A DNA stretch of 54,395 bases from Pseudomonadota bacterium (GCA_025356075.1 JANXUT010000066.1:1-54395); one strand, 5' to 3'; positions 40,565 to 50,015 are shown, counted from the first letter of the stretch. Program-made: numbers and translations. The notes: generated by a model from the letters alone, not told the origin.

Positions 40565-41659
40565 GTGAACCACCCCGCCCCATCGCCCTCGCTCCCGTGG
40601 CCGCGGTCGCCCTTCCTGATGCAGGGCGCGCTCTGGCTGATGCTGTGGACGCTGCTGACGCTGGTCGAAATCCAGCTCTACGTCCACAGCCCGGGGATTC
40701 CGCTGTGGCAGCCGGTCGCGCTCGTCGCCATATCGGCGCTGACCGTTGCCGTGTGGCTGCTCGTCGAGCTTAGGTCCCAGCGCTACCTGCAGCCGGCACT
40801 CGAGCCGGGACGCACCTGGCTCCTGCATCACCTCAGGCGCCTGCCGCTGGTTGCGATCGGCTACTTCGTCATCGTGTTCGGCTTGCGGCAGGTGAGCTTC
40901 GCGCTCGCCGGCGCCACCTACGTTCACCTCGCCTGGTCGCCGCTCATCCTCTACGAGTCCGTCAAGGTCGCGCTCTTCTACTGCCTCTGGCTTGGCCTGG
41001 TCTACGGTACCTTGAGCCTGCTGCACTGGCGCGAGCAGAGCGCGCGGCTCACCGAGGTCCAGAAGGTCCTCATCGAGGCGCAGCTCAGCCGCCTGCAGGC
41101 GCAGCTCCGCCCACACTTCCTCTTCAATACGCTCAACACCGTCTCCGCACTCATGCACAGCGACGTGCGTCGCGCGGACGGCGTTCTTGCGAATCTCGGT
41201 GAGCTCTTGCGGGCCAGTCTCGCGGCGGGCCAACGCGATGCGGTGCCGTTGCAGGAGGAGATCCGGCTGCTTGGGCTCTACGCCGAGATCATGCGCGAGC
41301 GCTTCGGTGACCGTCTGGTGCTCGAATGGGACGTCCCGGAATCGCTCCTGCGCAGCGAGGTACCGGCGATGCTCCTGCAACCACTGTTTGAGAACGCGTT
41401 CAAGCATGGACTTGAGCGAAGCCGCAATGCCGAGCGGATCCGGGTGTCGGCGCATCAGGATGGCCGAGCGCTCGTGCTCGAGATCCACAACACCGGGTCG
41501 GTACTCGCGGCAGACTGGCGCGCGGGGGTTGGTCTTTCGAACTCCCTCGAGCATCTGCGCGTGCGCTTCGGATCCGAGGGCACGTGTGAGCTCGCGACCG
41601 GCGCGGACGGTGGCGTCGTCGCACGGATCCGGCTGCCGCTCACCGAAGCGACCTCGTGA
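40565..41659 (+). CDS. LytS/AlgZ-type sensor histidine kinase
   Basis: 364 residues from GTG at 40565. Four to five membrane helices occupy about residues 18-165. A short coiled coil (ARLTEVQKVLIEAQLSRLQA) follows, then a His-kinase domain with the phosphoacceptor in LRPHFLFNTLN (His184), and the ATPase part MLLQPLFENAFKHGLE (N-box) and GVGLSNSLEHLRVRF (G-box). This is the HisKA_5TM/LytS group, which signals to LytTR response regulators. The regulator start overlaps its stop by four bases. The sensed signal is unknown; there is no large periplasmic domain, so it may respond to membrane state or a membrane peptide. Confidence 0.93.
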   Translation: MNHPAPSPSLPWPRSPFLMQGALWLMLWTLLTLVEIQLYVHSPGIPLWQPVALVAISALTVAVWLLVELRSQRYLQPALEPGRTWLLHHLRRLPLVAIGYFVIVFGLRQVSFALAGATYVHLAWSPLILYESVKVALFYCLWLGLVYGTLSLLHWREQSARLTEVQKVLIEAQLSRLQAQLRPHFLFNTLNTVSALMHSDVRRADGVLANLGELLRASLAAGQRDAVPLQEEIRLLGLYAEIMRERFGDRLVLEWDVPESLLRSEVPAMLLQPLFENAFKHGLERSRNAERIRVSAHQDGRALVLEIHNTGSVLAADWRAGVGLSNSLEHLRVRFGSEGTCELATGADGGVVARIRLPLTEATS

Positions 41660-42396
41660 TCCGCGTCCTGATCGTCGATGACGAGGCTCCGGCCCGGGCG
41701 AAACTCAGGCTGTGGGCAGCCGCGCGACCCGACATCGAGGTCGCGGGCGAGGCGAGCGACGGATTCGACGCGGCGCGCGCCATCGCCGAGCTTGAACCGA
41801 ATGTCGTATTTCTCGACGTGCAGATGCCGGGCTTGAGCGGCCTTGAAGTTGCCGCGCAACTCGAGGCGGATAGCTCACCCCTCATCGTGTTCGTGACCGC
41901 CTACGACGCGCACGCGGTGGCGGCGTTCGATCTCGGAGCTGTCGACTACATCCTCAAGCCCTACGACGAGGAGCGCTTCGAGCGCGCGCTCGAGCGGATA
42001 AGACTGCGCTTGCGCGGCGCTCCTGGCGGCAGCGCCAGCGTGCGCGTCGCGCGCGCCCAAAGTGGCGCCAGCGAGCGGCTGCTCGTCCCGGACAGCGCCG
42101 GTCTCAAACTCATCGATAGCGCCGCCATCCAGTCACTCGAATCCGACGGCAACTACGTTCACGTCCACACCGCGAATAAGGACTATCTGGTGCGCCGGAC
42201 GCTGCAGGACATCCTGCTGCAGCTCGGGGAGGAACGCTTCGTGCGCATCCACAAGTCCTCGGCCGTGAACCTCGGTGACATCGATGCGCTCGCGCCGCTG
42301 TTCAAGGGCGACTACGAGATCCGGCTCCGGTCCGGCAAGTGCCTGCGCTTGAGTCGCCGCTACGCCGCCGGGCTCTTCGCGCGCACCGGCGGCTGA
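41656..42396 (+). CDS. LytTR response regulator
   Basis: 246 residues from GTG 41656, overlapping the kinase stop (GTGA). The receiver domain has VDDEAPARAK, the phosphoacceptor Asp54 in FLDVQMPGLSG, FVTAYDAHAV and the Lys of YILKPYDEE. Residues of about 145-245 form a LytTR DNA-binding domain (LESDGNYVHVHTANKDYLVR, ERFVRIHKSSAVNLGDI, LRSGKCLRLSRRY). It is the cognate partner of the kinase. The most likely target is the ABC transporter operon 116 bases downstream on the same strand, though I could not find clear LytTR direct repeats there. Confidence 0.94.
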   Translation: MIRVLIVDDEAPARAKLRLWAAARPDIEVAGEASDGFDAARAIAELEPNVVFLDVQMPGLSGLEVAAQLEADSSPLIVFVTAYDAHAVAAFDLGAVDYILKPYDEERFERALERIRLRLRGAPGGSASVRVARAQSGASERLLVPDSAGLKLIDSAAIQSLESDGNYVHVHTANKDYLVRRTLQDILLQLGEERFVRIHKSSAVNLGDIDALAPLFKGDYEIRLRSGKCLRLSRRYAAGLFARTGG

Positions 42397-42512
42397 TTCC
42401 CGCTCGTCCCGGCCTCGCTCCGCTCACCCCACAACGATCGCGGGGTCGCGCGGCCGGCGCTACGCTGCGACTCGCCCCATCCACCGGCGCGAGCCCTGTC
42501 CGCGGAGTTCCA

Positions 42513-43229
42513 ATGGCCGAGCAGAACCAGCCTCGTTCGATACCCCTCATCTCGTTGCGCGGCGTCTCCAAGATCTACGAGAGCGCGGCCGGCCGCGTGG
42601 GCGCGCTCGAGGATGTGGACCTTGAGGTTGGCAGCGGCGAGCTGGTCGCCATCATCGGTAAGTCGGGCAGCGGCAAGAGCACGCTTATCAACCTCCTGAC
42701 CGGCATCGACTCCCCCACCGCCGGCCAGATACGCGTCGCGGCGACGGAGGTCCACTCGCTCGGTCAGGAGGCGCTCGCGCGCTGGCGCGGGCGCTCGGTC
42801 GGCATCGTGTTCCAGTTCTTCCAGCTCCTGCCCTCGCTCACCGTCGCCGAGAACGTGATGTTGCCGATGGATTTCTGCGGCACCTATCCGCCGCGCGAGC
42901 GGCGTCCCCGCGCCCTCGGGCTCCTCGCCGAGCTTGGCATTGGCGATCAGGCCGACAAGCTGCCGACGGCGCTGTCCGGCGGCCAGCAGCAACGCGCGGC
43001 GATCGCGCGCGCGCTCGCCAACGACCCGTCGCTGCTCGTCGCCGATGAGCCGACCGGCAACCTCGACTCTCGGACGGCCGAAGACGTCATGCAGCTCTTC
43101 GCCGCGTGCGCCCGGGCGGGCAAGACCGTGGTCATGGCGACGCACGAGCGTGACCTCGGGCGCTATTTCGCGCGCTCGGTCACGCTCGCCGACGGCCGGG
43201 TCGTCGAGCCCGCGAGCGCCCGGTCATGA
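42513..43229 (+). CDS. ABC transporter ATP-binding protein (LolD/MacB type)
   Basis: 238 residues from the ATG at 42513, with GGAG six bases upstream. Walker A is [18 protein letters not shown], the Q-loop is [17 protein letters not shown], the signature is [15 protein letters not shown] and Walker B is [15 protein letters not shown]. The DEPTGNLD form is typical of the LolD, MacB and FtsE group, which power extracytoplasmic permeases without importing substrate. The permease start overlaps its stop by four bases. Likely controlled by the LytTR pair just upstream. Confidence 0.95.
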   Translation: MAEQNQPRSIPLISLRGVSKIYESAAGRVGALEDVDLEVGSGELVAIIGKSGSGKSTLINLLTGIDSPTAGQIRVAATEVHSLGQEALARWRGRSVGIVFQFFQLLPSLTVAENVMLPMDFCGTYPPRERRPRALGLLAELGIGDQADKLPTALSGGQQQRAAIARALANDPSLLVADEPTGNLDSRTAEDVMQLFAACARAGKTVVMATHERDLGRYFARSVTLADGRVVEPASARS

Positions 43230-45634
43230 GCCTCGCGCCTCGCTGGCGCAAGCTCCTCGGCGACATTCGCGACGGCCAGGGGCGGCTCGTGATGATGGTC
43301 GCGGCGATCGCGGTCGGCGTGTTCGCGGTCACCGCGATGTCGACGGGCTATACGATCCTGAAGCGCGAAATTCGCCGCGGCTACCTGGCGACGAACCCCG
43401 CCGCAGCGCTCCTCGAGGTCGAGCGACTCGACGATGCGCTCGTCGCGGGGGTGCGGCGCCAGCCGGGCATCATTGCGGCGGAAGCCTCCGGTCGCCTGCG
43501 CGGCCGCGTCGAGGTGCGGCCGGATGAGTGGCTGCCGCTGCTCCTCTTCGTGACGCCGGAGCTGCGCACGGCCCAAATCGCGACCGTCGAGCTCGGCGCC
43601 GGACGCTGGCCGGCGACGCCGGGCGAAATCGTCCTCGAGCGGACGGCGCTGCCGGTCGCCAACGGAGTCGTCGGCGGGTCGATCACGGTCCAGCTGCCGA
43701 CCGGCGCGCCTCACGCGCTCACGATCACCGGCGCCGTCCACGATGCAAGCCTGGCGCCTGCCTGGCAGGAGCAGACGGTCTACGGCTACGTGACGCCGGC
43801 GACGATCGAGTTCCTCGGCGGCGACGCGAACCTGCACACGCTCAAGTTGACGGTCCGGGATCCCGGCGGTGACCGGGCGGGTCTCGAGCGTACGTCGGTC
43901 GGCGTCGCGCAATGGCTCGCGGGCGAGGGCCATCCGAGCAGCGAGATACGGATTCCGCCGTACCAGCACCCGCACGAGTCGCAGATGACGAGTGTCGTGC
44001 GGATGCTGCTCGTGTTCAGCGCTTTGACGCTCGTCCTTGGGGCGGTCCTGACGGGGACGCTGACTGCGAGCCTCCTCGCGCCGCAGGTGCGGCAGATCGC
44101 CGTCATGAAGGCCGTCGGGGCCGGCAGCCGGCAGATTCTCGCGCTTTACGCCACGCTCGTTCTCGGCGTCGGCCTGGCGGCGGTCGCGCTTGGCCTCCCC
44201 CTCGGCATCGCCGCCGGCCGCGCACTGGCCGCAAATACGGCGCAACTCCTCAACCTCGAGCTCTCGAGCCTCGCGGTGCCGGCGTGGCTCTACGTCGTGG
44301 AGGTCCTGGCGGGCGTTGGCATACCGCTGCTCGCGGCCCTCGTGCCGATAGATGCCGCGACGCACCGGCCGGTCCGCGAGTGCCTCGCCGAATTCGGCAT
44401 CGATGCGCCATCGCGCCGACCGAATGCATGGCTCGGGCGCCTCCCGCTCCTCGCGCGCGACACGGCGCTCGTGCTTGCCGTCAGAAATGCGTTACGCAGG
44501 CGGGGTCGACTGCTGCTCACCCTTGGCCTCCTCGCGACGGCCGGCGCGCTCTTCATGACCAGCCTCAACGTCAAGTCAGCGTGGCAGCAGAACCTCGTGG
44601 AGGCGACGGCGGAACGGCACTTCGACGCCGAAATCTACCTGACGCATCCGCAATCGCGGGCGACAGCCCTTGCCGCCGTCCGCGCGGTCCCCGGTGTTCG
44701 CCGCATCGAGCCCTACAGTGCGGAATCGGTCGCGCCGGAGCGTGCGGATGGCCTGAATCTCGTCACGACCTACCCGGACGGCGGCCACGGCAGCCTGCGC
44801 CTTCAGGCCGTACCGCTGGGCAGCGAGTTCGTGGCACCGCATCTACTCGAGGGGAAGTGGCTGTCGCTCCCCGATGCGGACGAGGTCGTGCTCAACGAAG
44901 GCGCGCTCGCGATGCTGCCGGGAGTGCGGGTCGGAGCTGGGATTCAGTTGCGGGTCCGTGGCCGGGTTCTCGGCGCACGGGTCGTGGGCCTCATCCGCGA
45001 GCACCTGACCCCCGCGTCGGTCTACCTGACGCCGGCCACGCTTGAGCGCCACACGGGCACTGCGGGCCTCACGAGCGGATTGCGGCTTAGCTTCGAGCGC
45101 GCGGACGCGGACTCCGTCGCCGCCTCGATTGCGGCGACCGAGCGCGCGCTCGCGGCGTCCGGCGTGAAGGTGGCGTTGTCGATCTCGCAGATCGCGCTCG
45201 GCCGGGCCCTCGGCGGGCACCTATTCATCCTGATCTTCATCCTGCTCGTGATGTCGCTGTTGATGGGCGCTGTCGGCGTCCTCGGGCTCGCCTCCGCCAT
45301 CGCGACCGGCGTGCTTGAGCGGACGCGCGAGTTCGCGGTGCTCCGGGCTGTCGGCGCGCAAGCGGCGACGATCCAGCGAAGCGTCATCGCCGAAGGGGTG
45401 TTCGTCGCGCTCCTCAGCGTCCTCGTGGCCGTTGTCGTCTCGGTGCCATTGACCGCCATCGTCGCGCGCGTCGTCGGCACGGCTTCGCTCGGCCCCGCAC
45501 TTGACGTCATCGTGTCGGGACGGGCGCTCCCGATATGGCTCGGCATCGTCGTTGTCGCAGCGGCGGTGGCGAGCGCGATCCCCGCCTGGCGCGCCTCGCG
45601 CCTGACCATCCGCGAAGCACTTGCGTATCAATGA
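43226..45634 (+). CDS. Duplicated FtsX-type ABC permease
   Basis: 802 residues, ATG overlapping the ATPase stop (ATGA). Two FtsX units in tandem: a first membrane helix (LVMMVAAIAVGVFAVTAMST), a periplasmic domain, three helices (about 255-360), then a second N-terminal helix (LLLTLGLLATAGALFMTSLN), another periplasmic domain and three final helices with LERTREFAVLRAVGAQAATI, the usual coupling helix. Full-length duplicated permeases of this class move lipoproteins, lipids, peptides or act mechanically. The substrate is not known. Directly followed by a 37-residue membrane peptide gene. Confidence 0.93.
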   Translation: MSLAPRWRKLLGDIRDGQGRLVMMVAAIAVGVFAVTAMSTGYTILKREIRRGYLATNPAAALLEVERLDDALVAGVRRQPGIIAAEASGRLRGRVEVRPDEWLPLLLFVTPELRTAQIATVELGAGRWPATPGEIVLERTALPVANGVVGGSITVQLPTGAPHALTITGAVHDASLAPAWQEQTVYGYVTPATIEFLGGDANLHTLKLTVRDPGGDRAGLERTSVGVAQWLAGEGHPSSEIRIPPYQHPHESQMTSVVRMLLVFSALTLVLGAVLTGTLTASLLAPQVRQIAVMKAVGAGSRQILALYATLVLGVGLAAVALGLPLGIAAGRALAANTAQLLNLELSSLAVPAWLYVVEVLAGVGIPLLAALVPIDAATHRPVRECLAEFGIDAPSRRPNAWLGRLPLLARDTALVLAVRNALRRRGRLLLTLGLLATAGALFMTSLNVKSAWQQNLVEATAERHFDAEIYLTHPQSRATALAAVRAVPGVRRIEPYSAESVAPERADGLNLVTTYPDGGHGSLRLQAVPLGSEFVAPHLLEGKWLSLPDADEVVLNEGALAMLPGVRVGAGIQLRVRGRVLGARVVGLIREHLTPASVYLTPATLERHTGTAGLTSGLRLSFERADADSVAASIAATERALAASGVKVALSISQIALGRALGGHLFILIFILLVMSLLMGAVGVLGLASAIATGVLERTREFAVLRAVGAQAATIQRSVIAEGVFVALLSVLVAVVVSVPLTAIVARVVGTASLGPALDVIVSGRALPIWLGIVVVAAAVASAIPAWRASRLTIREALAYQ

Positions 45635-45647
45635 AGGAGACCATCGT

Positions 45648-45761
45648 ATGAACACGACCCTCAAGATCGTCGCTATCGTTCTCGGGAGCATCCTGATCGT
45701 GATAGCCCTCGCGCATCTTCCCGGCTTCAACGCGATCGCACGCCACCTCCACGGGGGCTGA
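45648..45761 (+). CDS. 37-residue single-pass membrane peptide
   Basis: Starts at ATG 45648. AAGGAG at 45634-45639 overlaps the permease stop and sits eight bases before the ATG, an ideal ribosome binding site. The product is MNTTLKIVAIVLGSILIVIA followed by LAHLPGFNAIARHLHGG. Residues 5-22 form one hydrophobic helix, then comes a short amphipathic His-containing tail. It is the last gene of the ABC operon, only 13 bases after the permease. By analogy with other small subunits of transporters it may stabilise or regulate the permease, or be its cargo or a signal to the LytS kinase. All are inference; the coding call rests on the ribosome binding site and composition. Confidence 0.75.
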   Translation: MNTTLKIVAIVLGSILIVIALAHLPGFNAIARHLHGG

Positions 45762-45818
45762 CGCCATTCGAGGCCTGCGCGCGCCGACCGCGTGGACTTC
45801 CGCCTGGCGGTTCGGGCG

Positions 45819-46553
45819 TCAGGCCGCGTCGTGAAAGATGAGGCCGAGCGTCCGCCTTGAGCCGCGCCGAAGCGAGGACACGCCGTGGCGGACGCCCACC
45901 CGGGCGAAGCCGCGAGGGCCCTCGGCCGGTCGCTCCTTGACGGGGACGATCGCGATGGCGCCGCGGACGAGCGGTACGACGATCGGAGTCGACTGGCGCC
46001 GCGGACGCTGCTCGACCAGCACGAGTTCGCCGCCGTCGAAATCGACTGCCGGCTGGTCGAGCAGCAATATCGCCTGCAGCGGAAAGTGGATTGCGCCGTA
46101 GAGGTCCTGATGCAAGCAATTGAAGTCGCCGACGCCGTAGCGCAGCAGCAGCGGCGTCGGCCGCGGCTGACCGGCGGCGCTGCACCGCTCGAGGAGCGCC
46201 TCGTGCCGGGCGGGCCAGTCGGCTAGTCCGCCAAGTCGGGTGCTCCACTCGTTGGCGACCGGGGCGAGCACTTCATAGAGGTGCCGCCGCAGCTCGGCAA
46301 CGAGCGGCGGCAACGGATAGGCGAAGTATTTGTACTCCCCGCGACCGAAGCCGTGCCGTGCCATCGTCACCGTCGAGCGGAACTTGGCCGCCTCCGCCTC
46401 GTAGAGCGCAGCCAGCGCGCGGCACTCCTCATCGCCGACGATGGGCGCCGAGAGCGCATAGCCAGTCCGGTCAATGGAATCGAGGATCGCGCGAGGTTTG
46501 AGCCGCTTAATGGCGGCGGCAGAGCTCGTCGGTATCAACGGTCGGGAATTCAC
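45819..46553 (-). CDS. 2-oxoglutarate/Fe(II)-dependent oxygenase
   Basis: 244 residues from GTG at 46553, chosen since GAGG lies nine bases upstream; a TTG at 46595 is an alternative. The jelly-roll oxygenase motif is visible: HQD in NCLHQDLYGAIHFPLQ, GGELVLVEQRP, then RHGVSSLRRGSRRTLGLIFH with the distal His and the 2-oxoglutarate-binding Arg. It resembles prolyl-4-hydroxylase-like 2OG oxygenases. Target unknown. It converges on the ABC operon and is preceded on its strand by an HpcH/HpaI-type aldolase. Confidence 0.88.
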   Translation of the reverse strand: MNSRPLIPTSSAAAIKRLKPRAILDSIDRTGYALSAPIVGDEECRALAALYEAEAAKFRSTVTMARHGFGRGEYKYFAYPLPPLVAELRRHLYEVLAPVANEWSTRLGGLADWPARHEALLERCSAAGQPRPTPLLLRYGVGDFNCLHQDLYGAIHFPLQAILLLDQPAVDFDGGELVLVEQRPRRQSTPIVVPLVRGAIAIVPVKERPAEGPRGFARVGVRHGVSSLRRGSRRTLGLIFHDAA

Positions 46554-46712
46554 TTGGCTTCGCCTCGGGTGACGCACGCGAGCGCCGCCGCTCAAGGCAG
46601 GTTGCCTGCGGCCGCGACGTGCGGTGCCAGAGTGGCGAAAGTCCCGCGCGGTGGCGCTCCGATTCCTGCGCTCTTGGCGGGGCGCCTCGCCGTTGCCCGG
46701 GAAGACGTACCG

Positions 46713-47513
46713 CTACTGCGCGCCGCCCCGCTTGATTCCGTCGATGCTGGCCGCGATGCCGCGCTGGAGTAACGACCAGTCGAAGCCGACGACGAGCGCC
46801 CGGTAGCCGCGCGCGATCATCGCATTTGCCTGATCCGGAGTGCGGGCGACGCCGCCGAGGATCACCGGGCTCGGGCGGATCACAGCTTCGAGTCGCTCAA
46901 TCGCATCCACGACGCGCGGGTCCTCCGGGTGCCCCTTGAGTCCCATGCTGGTCGCAAGATCCCCCGGGCCGATGAAGACGAGATCGAGCCCCTTCGTGCG
47001 CACGACCTCGCCGATCGTCTCGAGCGCATCGATGTGCTCGACCGTGCCGATCGCGAGTACCTCGTCATTCGCGCAGTCGAGGTACTCCTGCATCGACAGG
47101 TTCCAGTGGAGTGGCGCATAGAACGGTCCCCACATGCGCTCGCCCTCGGGCGGATAGCGCACCGCGCGCACGATCGCCTCGGCGTCGGCGCCGCGCGTCG
47201 TCATCGGGAAGTCGACGCCGAGTGCACCAAAGTCGAGCGGTGCCTTCGCATGCCAGGCGGCGCCCGCCGTTACCCTCACGAGCGGCACGAGTGGTGTTCC
47301 GGCCGTCGCGGCGATCAGTGCATGGAGTGCGCCGAGGTCGATGACGCCGTGCTCCAGGTCGATGACCACCCAGTCGAGCCCGGAGCGCGCCATCACCTGG
47401 ATGACCTGGACCGACGGCATCGTCACGATTGCGCCAAGCGTGCAGCCGCCGCCGCGCCACACGGCCTTCAGCCGGTTGAGCTTGCCACCCCGGGCCAATT
47501 GATTCGACAGCAT
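46713..47513 (-). CDS. HpcH/HpaI aldolase family protein
   Basis: 266 residues, starting at an ATG with GGAGG five bases upstream. Family signs are LGAIVTMPSVQVIQVMARSG, DWVVIDLEHGVIDLGALHAL with the substrate and metal region, RAVRYPPEGERMWGP, and FIGPGDLATSMGLKGHPEDP. Such class II aldolases cleave 4-hydroxy-2-oxo acids to pyruvate or glyoxylate plus an aldehyde. The particular substrate cannot be told from the sequence. It is flanked by a 2OG oxygenase and an exported unknown protein on the same strand. Confidence 0.92.
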   Translation of the reverse strand: MLSNQLARGGKLNRLKAVWRGGGCTLGAIVTMPSVQVIQVMARSGLDWVVIDLEHGVIDLGALHALIAATAGTPLVPLVRVTAGAAWHAKAPLDFGALGVDFPMTTRGADAEAIVRAVRYPPEGERMWGPFYAPLHWNLSMQEYLDCANDEVLAIGTVEHIDALETIGEVVRTKGLDLVFIGPGDLATSMGLKGHPEDPRVVDAIERLEAVIRPSPVILGGVARTPDQANAMIARGYRALVVGFDWSLLQRGIAASIDGIKRGGAQ

Positions 47514-47544
47514 CCGTTCCTCCGTCCGCGCTCGTCGCGACGGC

Positions 47545-48867
47545 CTAATCCTTGGCGAGCCGTCGCTTCGCCTTCAACAGCACGTCGACCGCCTCCGGCC
47601 GATCGTCCCAGTAGTCGAGCCGAACCCTGCCGTCGGGTAGCTGGGTGACGGTCGCGGGAGCCGCGCTTGAAGCGCAGTACCAGCCGGATGGCAGCACGAT
47701 CGCGTTACGGGGGCGACCGAGGCTACGGTCAAACACGAGTTCATCACCGTCCAGCCGGTAGCTGGCGGGTGCCGTGTAGGTCTCGGCGATCCGCAGCCGC
47801 AACGTCTCTCCCACCTTGAGCGCCGCGAACGGGATCACGACCACGCGCGCCGCGGGGTCAACGCTCTCGCCGACGTTGATCTTCGAGGCCGTCATCTCCG
47901 CGCCGCTCATTTCTTCGGTCTTGAGCTCATCGCCGGTATCCAGGATGCTCGCCGACGGATGGCTCGCGATGCTGCCGGTCCGTACCACGTTGGCGTAGCC
48001 GTTCACTCCCGGGCGCGACTCGGTGTAGTCGTGGTAGAGCGCGAACGAATGCGTCTCCGGCTGCTGCAGGAAGTACACGATGCTGCGGTCCTCGTGCGCG
48101 CGCTCCGACAAGCGTTCGTCTTCAGGCAGGCCTTCGAACGGCGATTCCCAGCTCTTCTGCGTCGTCGGTGCCTTCGGGAGCGCCGCGGCCCCAACCTGCG
48201 CGCCCTTCACCGCGCGAAGCTCGAGCGGCGCTTCACCGGCGCCCGCGTGCAGGAAGCTGATTGCGAGACGCCCGTCCTGCTCGGTCCTGATCTGCGATGG
48301 CACGGTGAGCCCGACGACCTCGTAGCCGGGCGGCAGCACGACTTTGTTGCGCTGGACGCCGAGCGGGCGATTGAACACGATCGCCTTGCCGTCGAGGTGG
48401 TAGCTTTTCGCGTCCTTGTACGTCTTTAGGATGATGATCCGCGCCTGGCCGTGCATGGGCACCGGCCGCGCCAGCGTCACCTTGATGTACTCCGTGCCGG
48501 GGTCGGCATCGGGCATCAACGGGTCCTTGCGCGCCTCGCGGCCGCTAACCACCGCGAAGTGCAGCGGCGTCCCGAGCATCGCGTCGATCGCGCTCTCGTT
48601 GCTCGCGCGGCTGCCCTTGCGAATGGGGTTGTAGTAGAACTTGGCGCCCGCGGTCGTCGCGGTGACTTCGTAGTAGATCCGGAAGCTGTTCGATTCCGGC
48701 TCGAGCAGCTCGTAGCGGGTGTAGGCGTCGTCCTCCGTCTGCCCGGAGGCCGAGGCCAGGTAAATCGCGTCTTTGTTGGGCGGGGACGATTCGGCGGCGA
48801 CCGCCGCGGTCGCCGCGAGGCCGAGCATCGCGACGGCCGCGAGCAACACTGGAAGATTTCTGGCCAT
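47545..48867 (-). CDS. Exported protein with two copies of an unrecognised domain
   Basis: 440 residues from the ATG at 48867, with GGGGA upstream. A signal peptide (MARNLPVLLAAVAMLGLAAT) precedes a mature part made of two related halves. Both have a tyrosine-rich start (YELLEPESNSFRIYYEVTAT versus FLQQPETHSFALYHDYTESR), a serine block (RKGSRASNESAIDAMLGTPL versus RTGSIASHPSASILDTGDEL) and an end with matching YHLDGKAIVFNRPLGVQRNK and YRLDGDELVFDRSLGRPRNA followed by IVLPSGW-type text. It is an obvious internal duplication. I know no name or function; a beta-sandwich envelope protein is the most that can be said. Confidence 0.82.
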   Translation of the reverse strand: MARNLPVLLAAVAMLGLAATAAVAAESSPPNKDAIYLASASGQTEDDAYTRYELLEPESNSFRIYYEVTATTAGAKFYYNPIRKGSRASNESAIDAMLGTPLHFAVVSGREARKDPLMPDADPGTEYIKVTLARPVPMHGQARIIILKTYKDAKSYHLDGKAIVFNRPLGVQRNKVVLPPGYEVVGLTVPSQIRTEQDGRLAISFLHAGAGEAPLELRAVKGAQVGAAALPKAPTTQKSWESPFEGLPEDERLSERAHEDRSIVYFLQQPETHSFALYHDYTESRPGVNGYANVVRTGSIASHPSASILDTGDELKTEEMSGAEMTASKINVGESVDPAARVVVIPFAALKVGETLRLRIAETYTAPASYRLDGDELVFDRSLGRPRNAIVLPSGWYCASSAAPATVTQLPDGRVRLDYWDDRPEAVDVLLKAKRRLAKD

Positions 48868-49026
48868 GTTTCCCCTCGAGGAGACCGCGCGGACACCGCG
48901 TTTGCGTCCGGAAGGTCTGTGGTTGGAGCGACACTCCCGGGCCCGCGGCCGCTTTCGCAACACTACCACCGGGGTCGTGCGACGTCGAAGCGCGGCCATG
49001 GCGCCTGCGGAGCGCGGTCACCGCGG

Positions 49027-49896
49027 CTAGGCGATATCGGCGAGCGGATCCGGATGCAACGGAACCCAGCCGAGCTCGCGCCGTGCCTTCCAGCCGCTCA
49101 TTCGCTGGTCGAGCCCGAGCCCCCGCGCCCACTCGCCGAGTTCCGCCGCCACCTCGTCCGTCGTCTGGATCGCGGGCGGCGCCGAGTGGCCGGCGCGGCG
49201 GCTCATCGCCCGCGCGATCTCACCCACCGGCACGGAGTCGACCGTCGCACCGTTGTAGGCGGCACCGGCATTCGCGGACTCGAGTGCAAGCGCGTAGAGG
49301 GCGGCTACGTCGCGCCGGTGCACGAGCGGCCAGCGAACCGATTCGCTACCGACGATCCGGATGCGCCGGTGCGAGTCGAGATCGCGCCTAAACCGCTCGA
49401 ACACGCGGCCATCGCGCTCGTAGACCATCGCCGGGTGGATCACGATGCCTCGCAAGTGGCTTGCCGACCGGACGCGATTTACATGCGCGACGGACCACGC
49501 GAAGGCCGGTAGCGGGTCAAATGCGGTGTCCTCGGTCGCGACCGCATCCCCGCTCGCACCATAGAGCCAGCACCCGCCGGTATAGAGCAAGGACTGCGGT
49601 CGGTCGGTGGTGCCGAGACGCCCGAGGAGCAGGTCAACGAGGGCTCCCTCCACGCGCTCATCATCCGCGCCGAACGCGGAGGCGGCCTGCACGACTGCAT
49701 CAAAGCCGCTGACGGCGCCGATCCAGGCGAGCGGCTCGCGGATGTCTCCCGGAAGGACCGACGCGCCCGCGGCGACGAGCCGCTTGGCGGCGTTCGCCGA
49801 CCGCGCAAGCCCGACGACATCGTGCCGGCGCGTGATCAGGGCGTCGACGACGCCAGCTCCGATAGAGCCGGTGCCACCAAGGACGAGCACTCTCAT
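49027..49896 (-). CDS. NAD(P)-dependent epimerase/dehydratase-like protein
   Basis: 289 residues from the ATG at 49896. MRVLVLGGTGSIGAGVVDAL is the extended-SDR nucleotide-binding start. LLYTGGCWLYGASGDAVA occupies the catalytic Ser/Tyr area, but no plain YxxxK is seen. VIHPAMVYERDGRVFERFRR and VHRRDVAALYALALESANAG follow as in sugar-epimerase-like enzymes. Probably an atypical extended SDR acting on a nucleotide sugar or small carbonyl. Lies 159 bases upstream of the duplicated exported-protein gene on the same strand. Confidence 0.88.
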   Translation of the reverse strand: MRVLVLGGTGSIGAGVVDALITRRHDVVGLARSANAAKRLVAAGASVLPGDIREPLAWIGAVSGFDAVVQAASAFGADDERVEGALVDLLLGRLGTTDRPQSLLYTGGCWLYGASGDAVATEDTAFDPLPAFAWSVAHVNRVRSASHLRGIVIHPAMVYERDGRVFERFRRDLDSHRRIRIVGSESVRWPLVHRRDVAALYALALESANAGAAYNGATVDSVPVGEIARAMSRRAGHSAPPAIQTTDEVAAELGEWARGLGLDQRMSGWKARRELGWVPLHPDPLADIA

Positions 49897-50015
49897 CGCG
49901 ACCGGTTCCCGAGGGTGACGGACCAGAGTGTGCGCCGGCAAGCTACGCGCGGCCAGCCGCAAGCCACGGGGCCCCGCGTCGCAGACGAGGCGGACGAAGG
50001 ATCCCGCGAAGCCGG

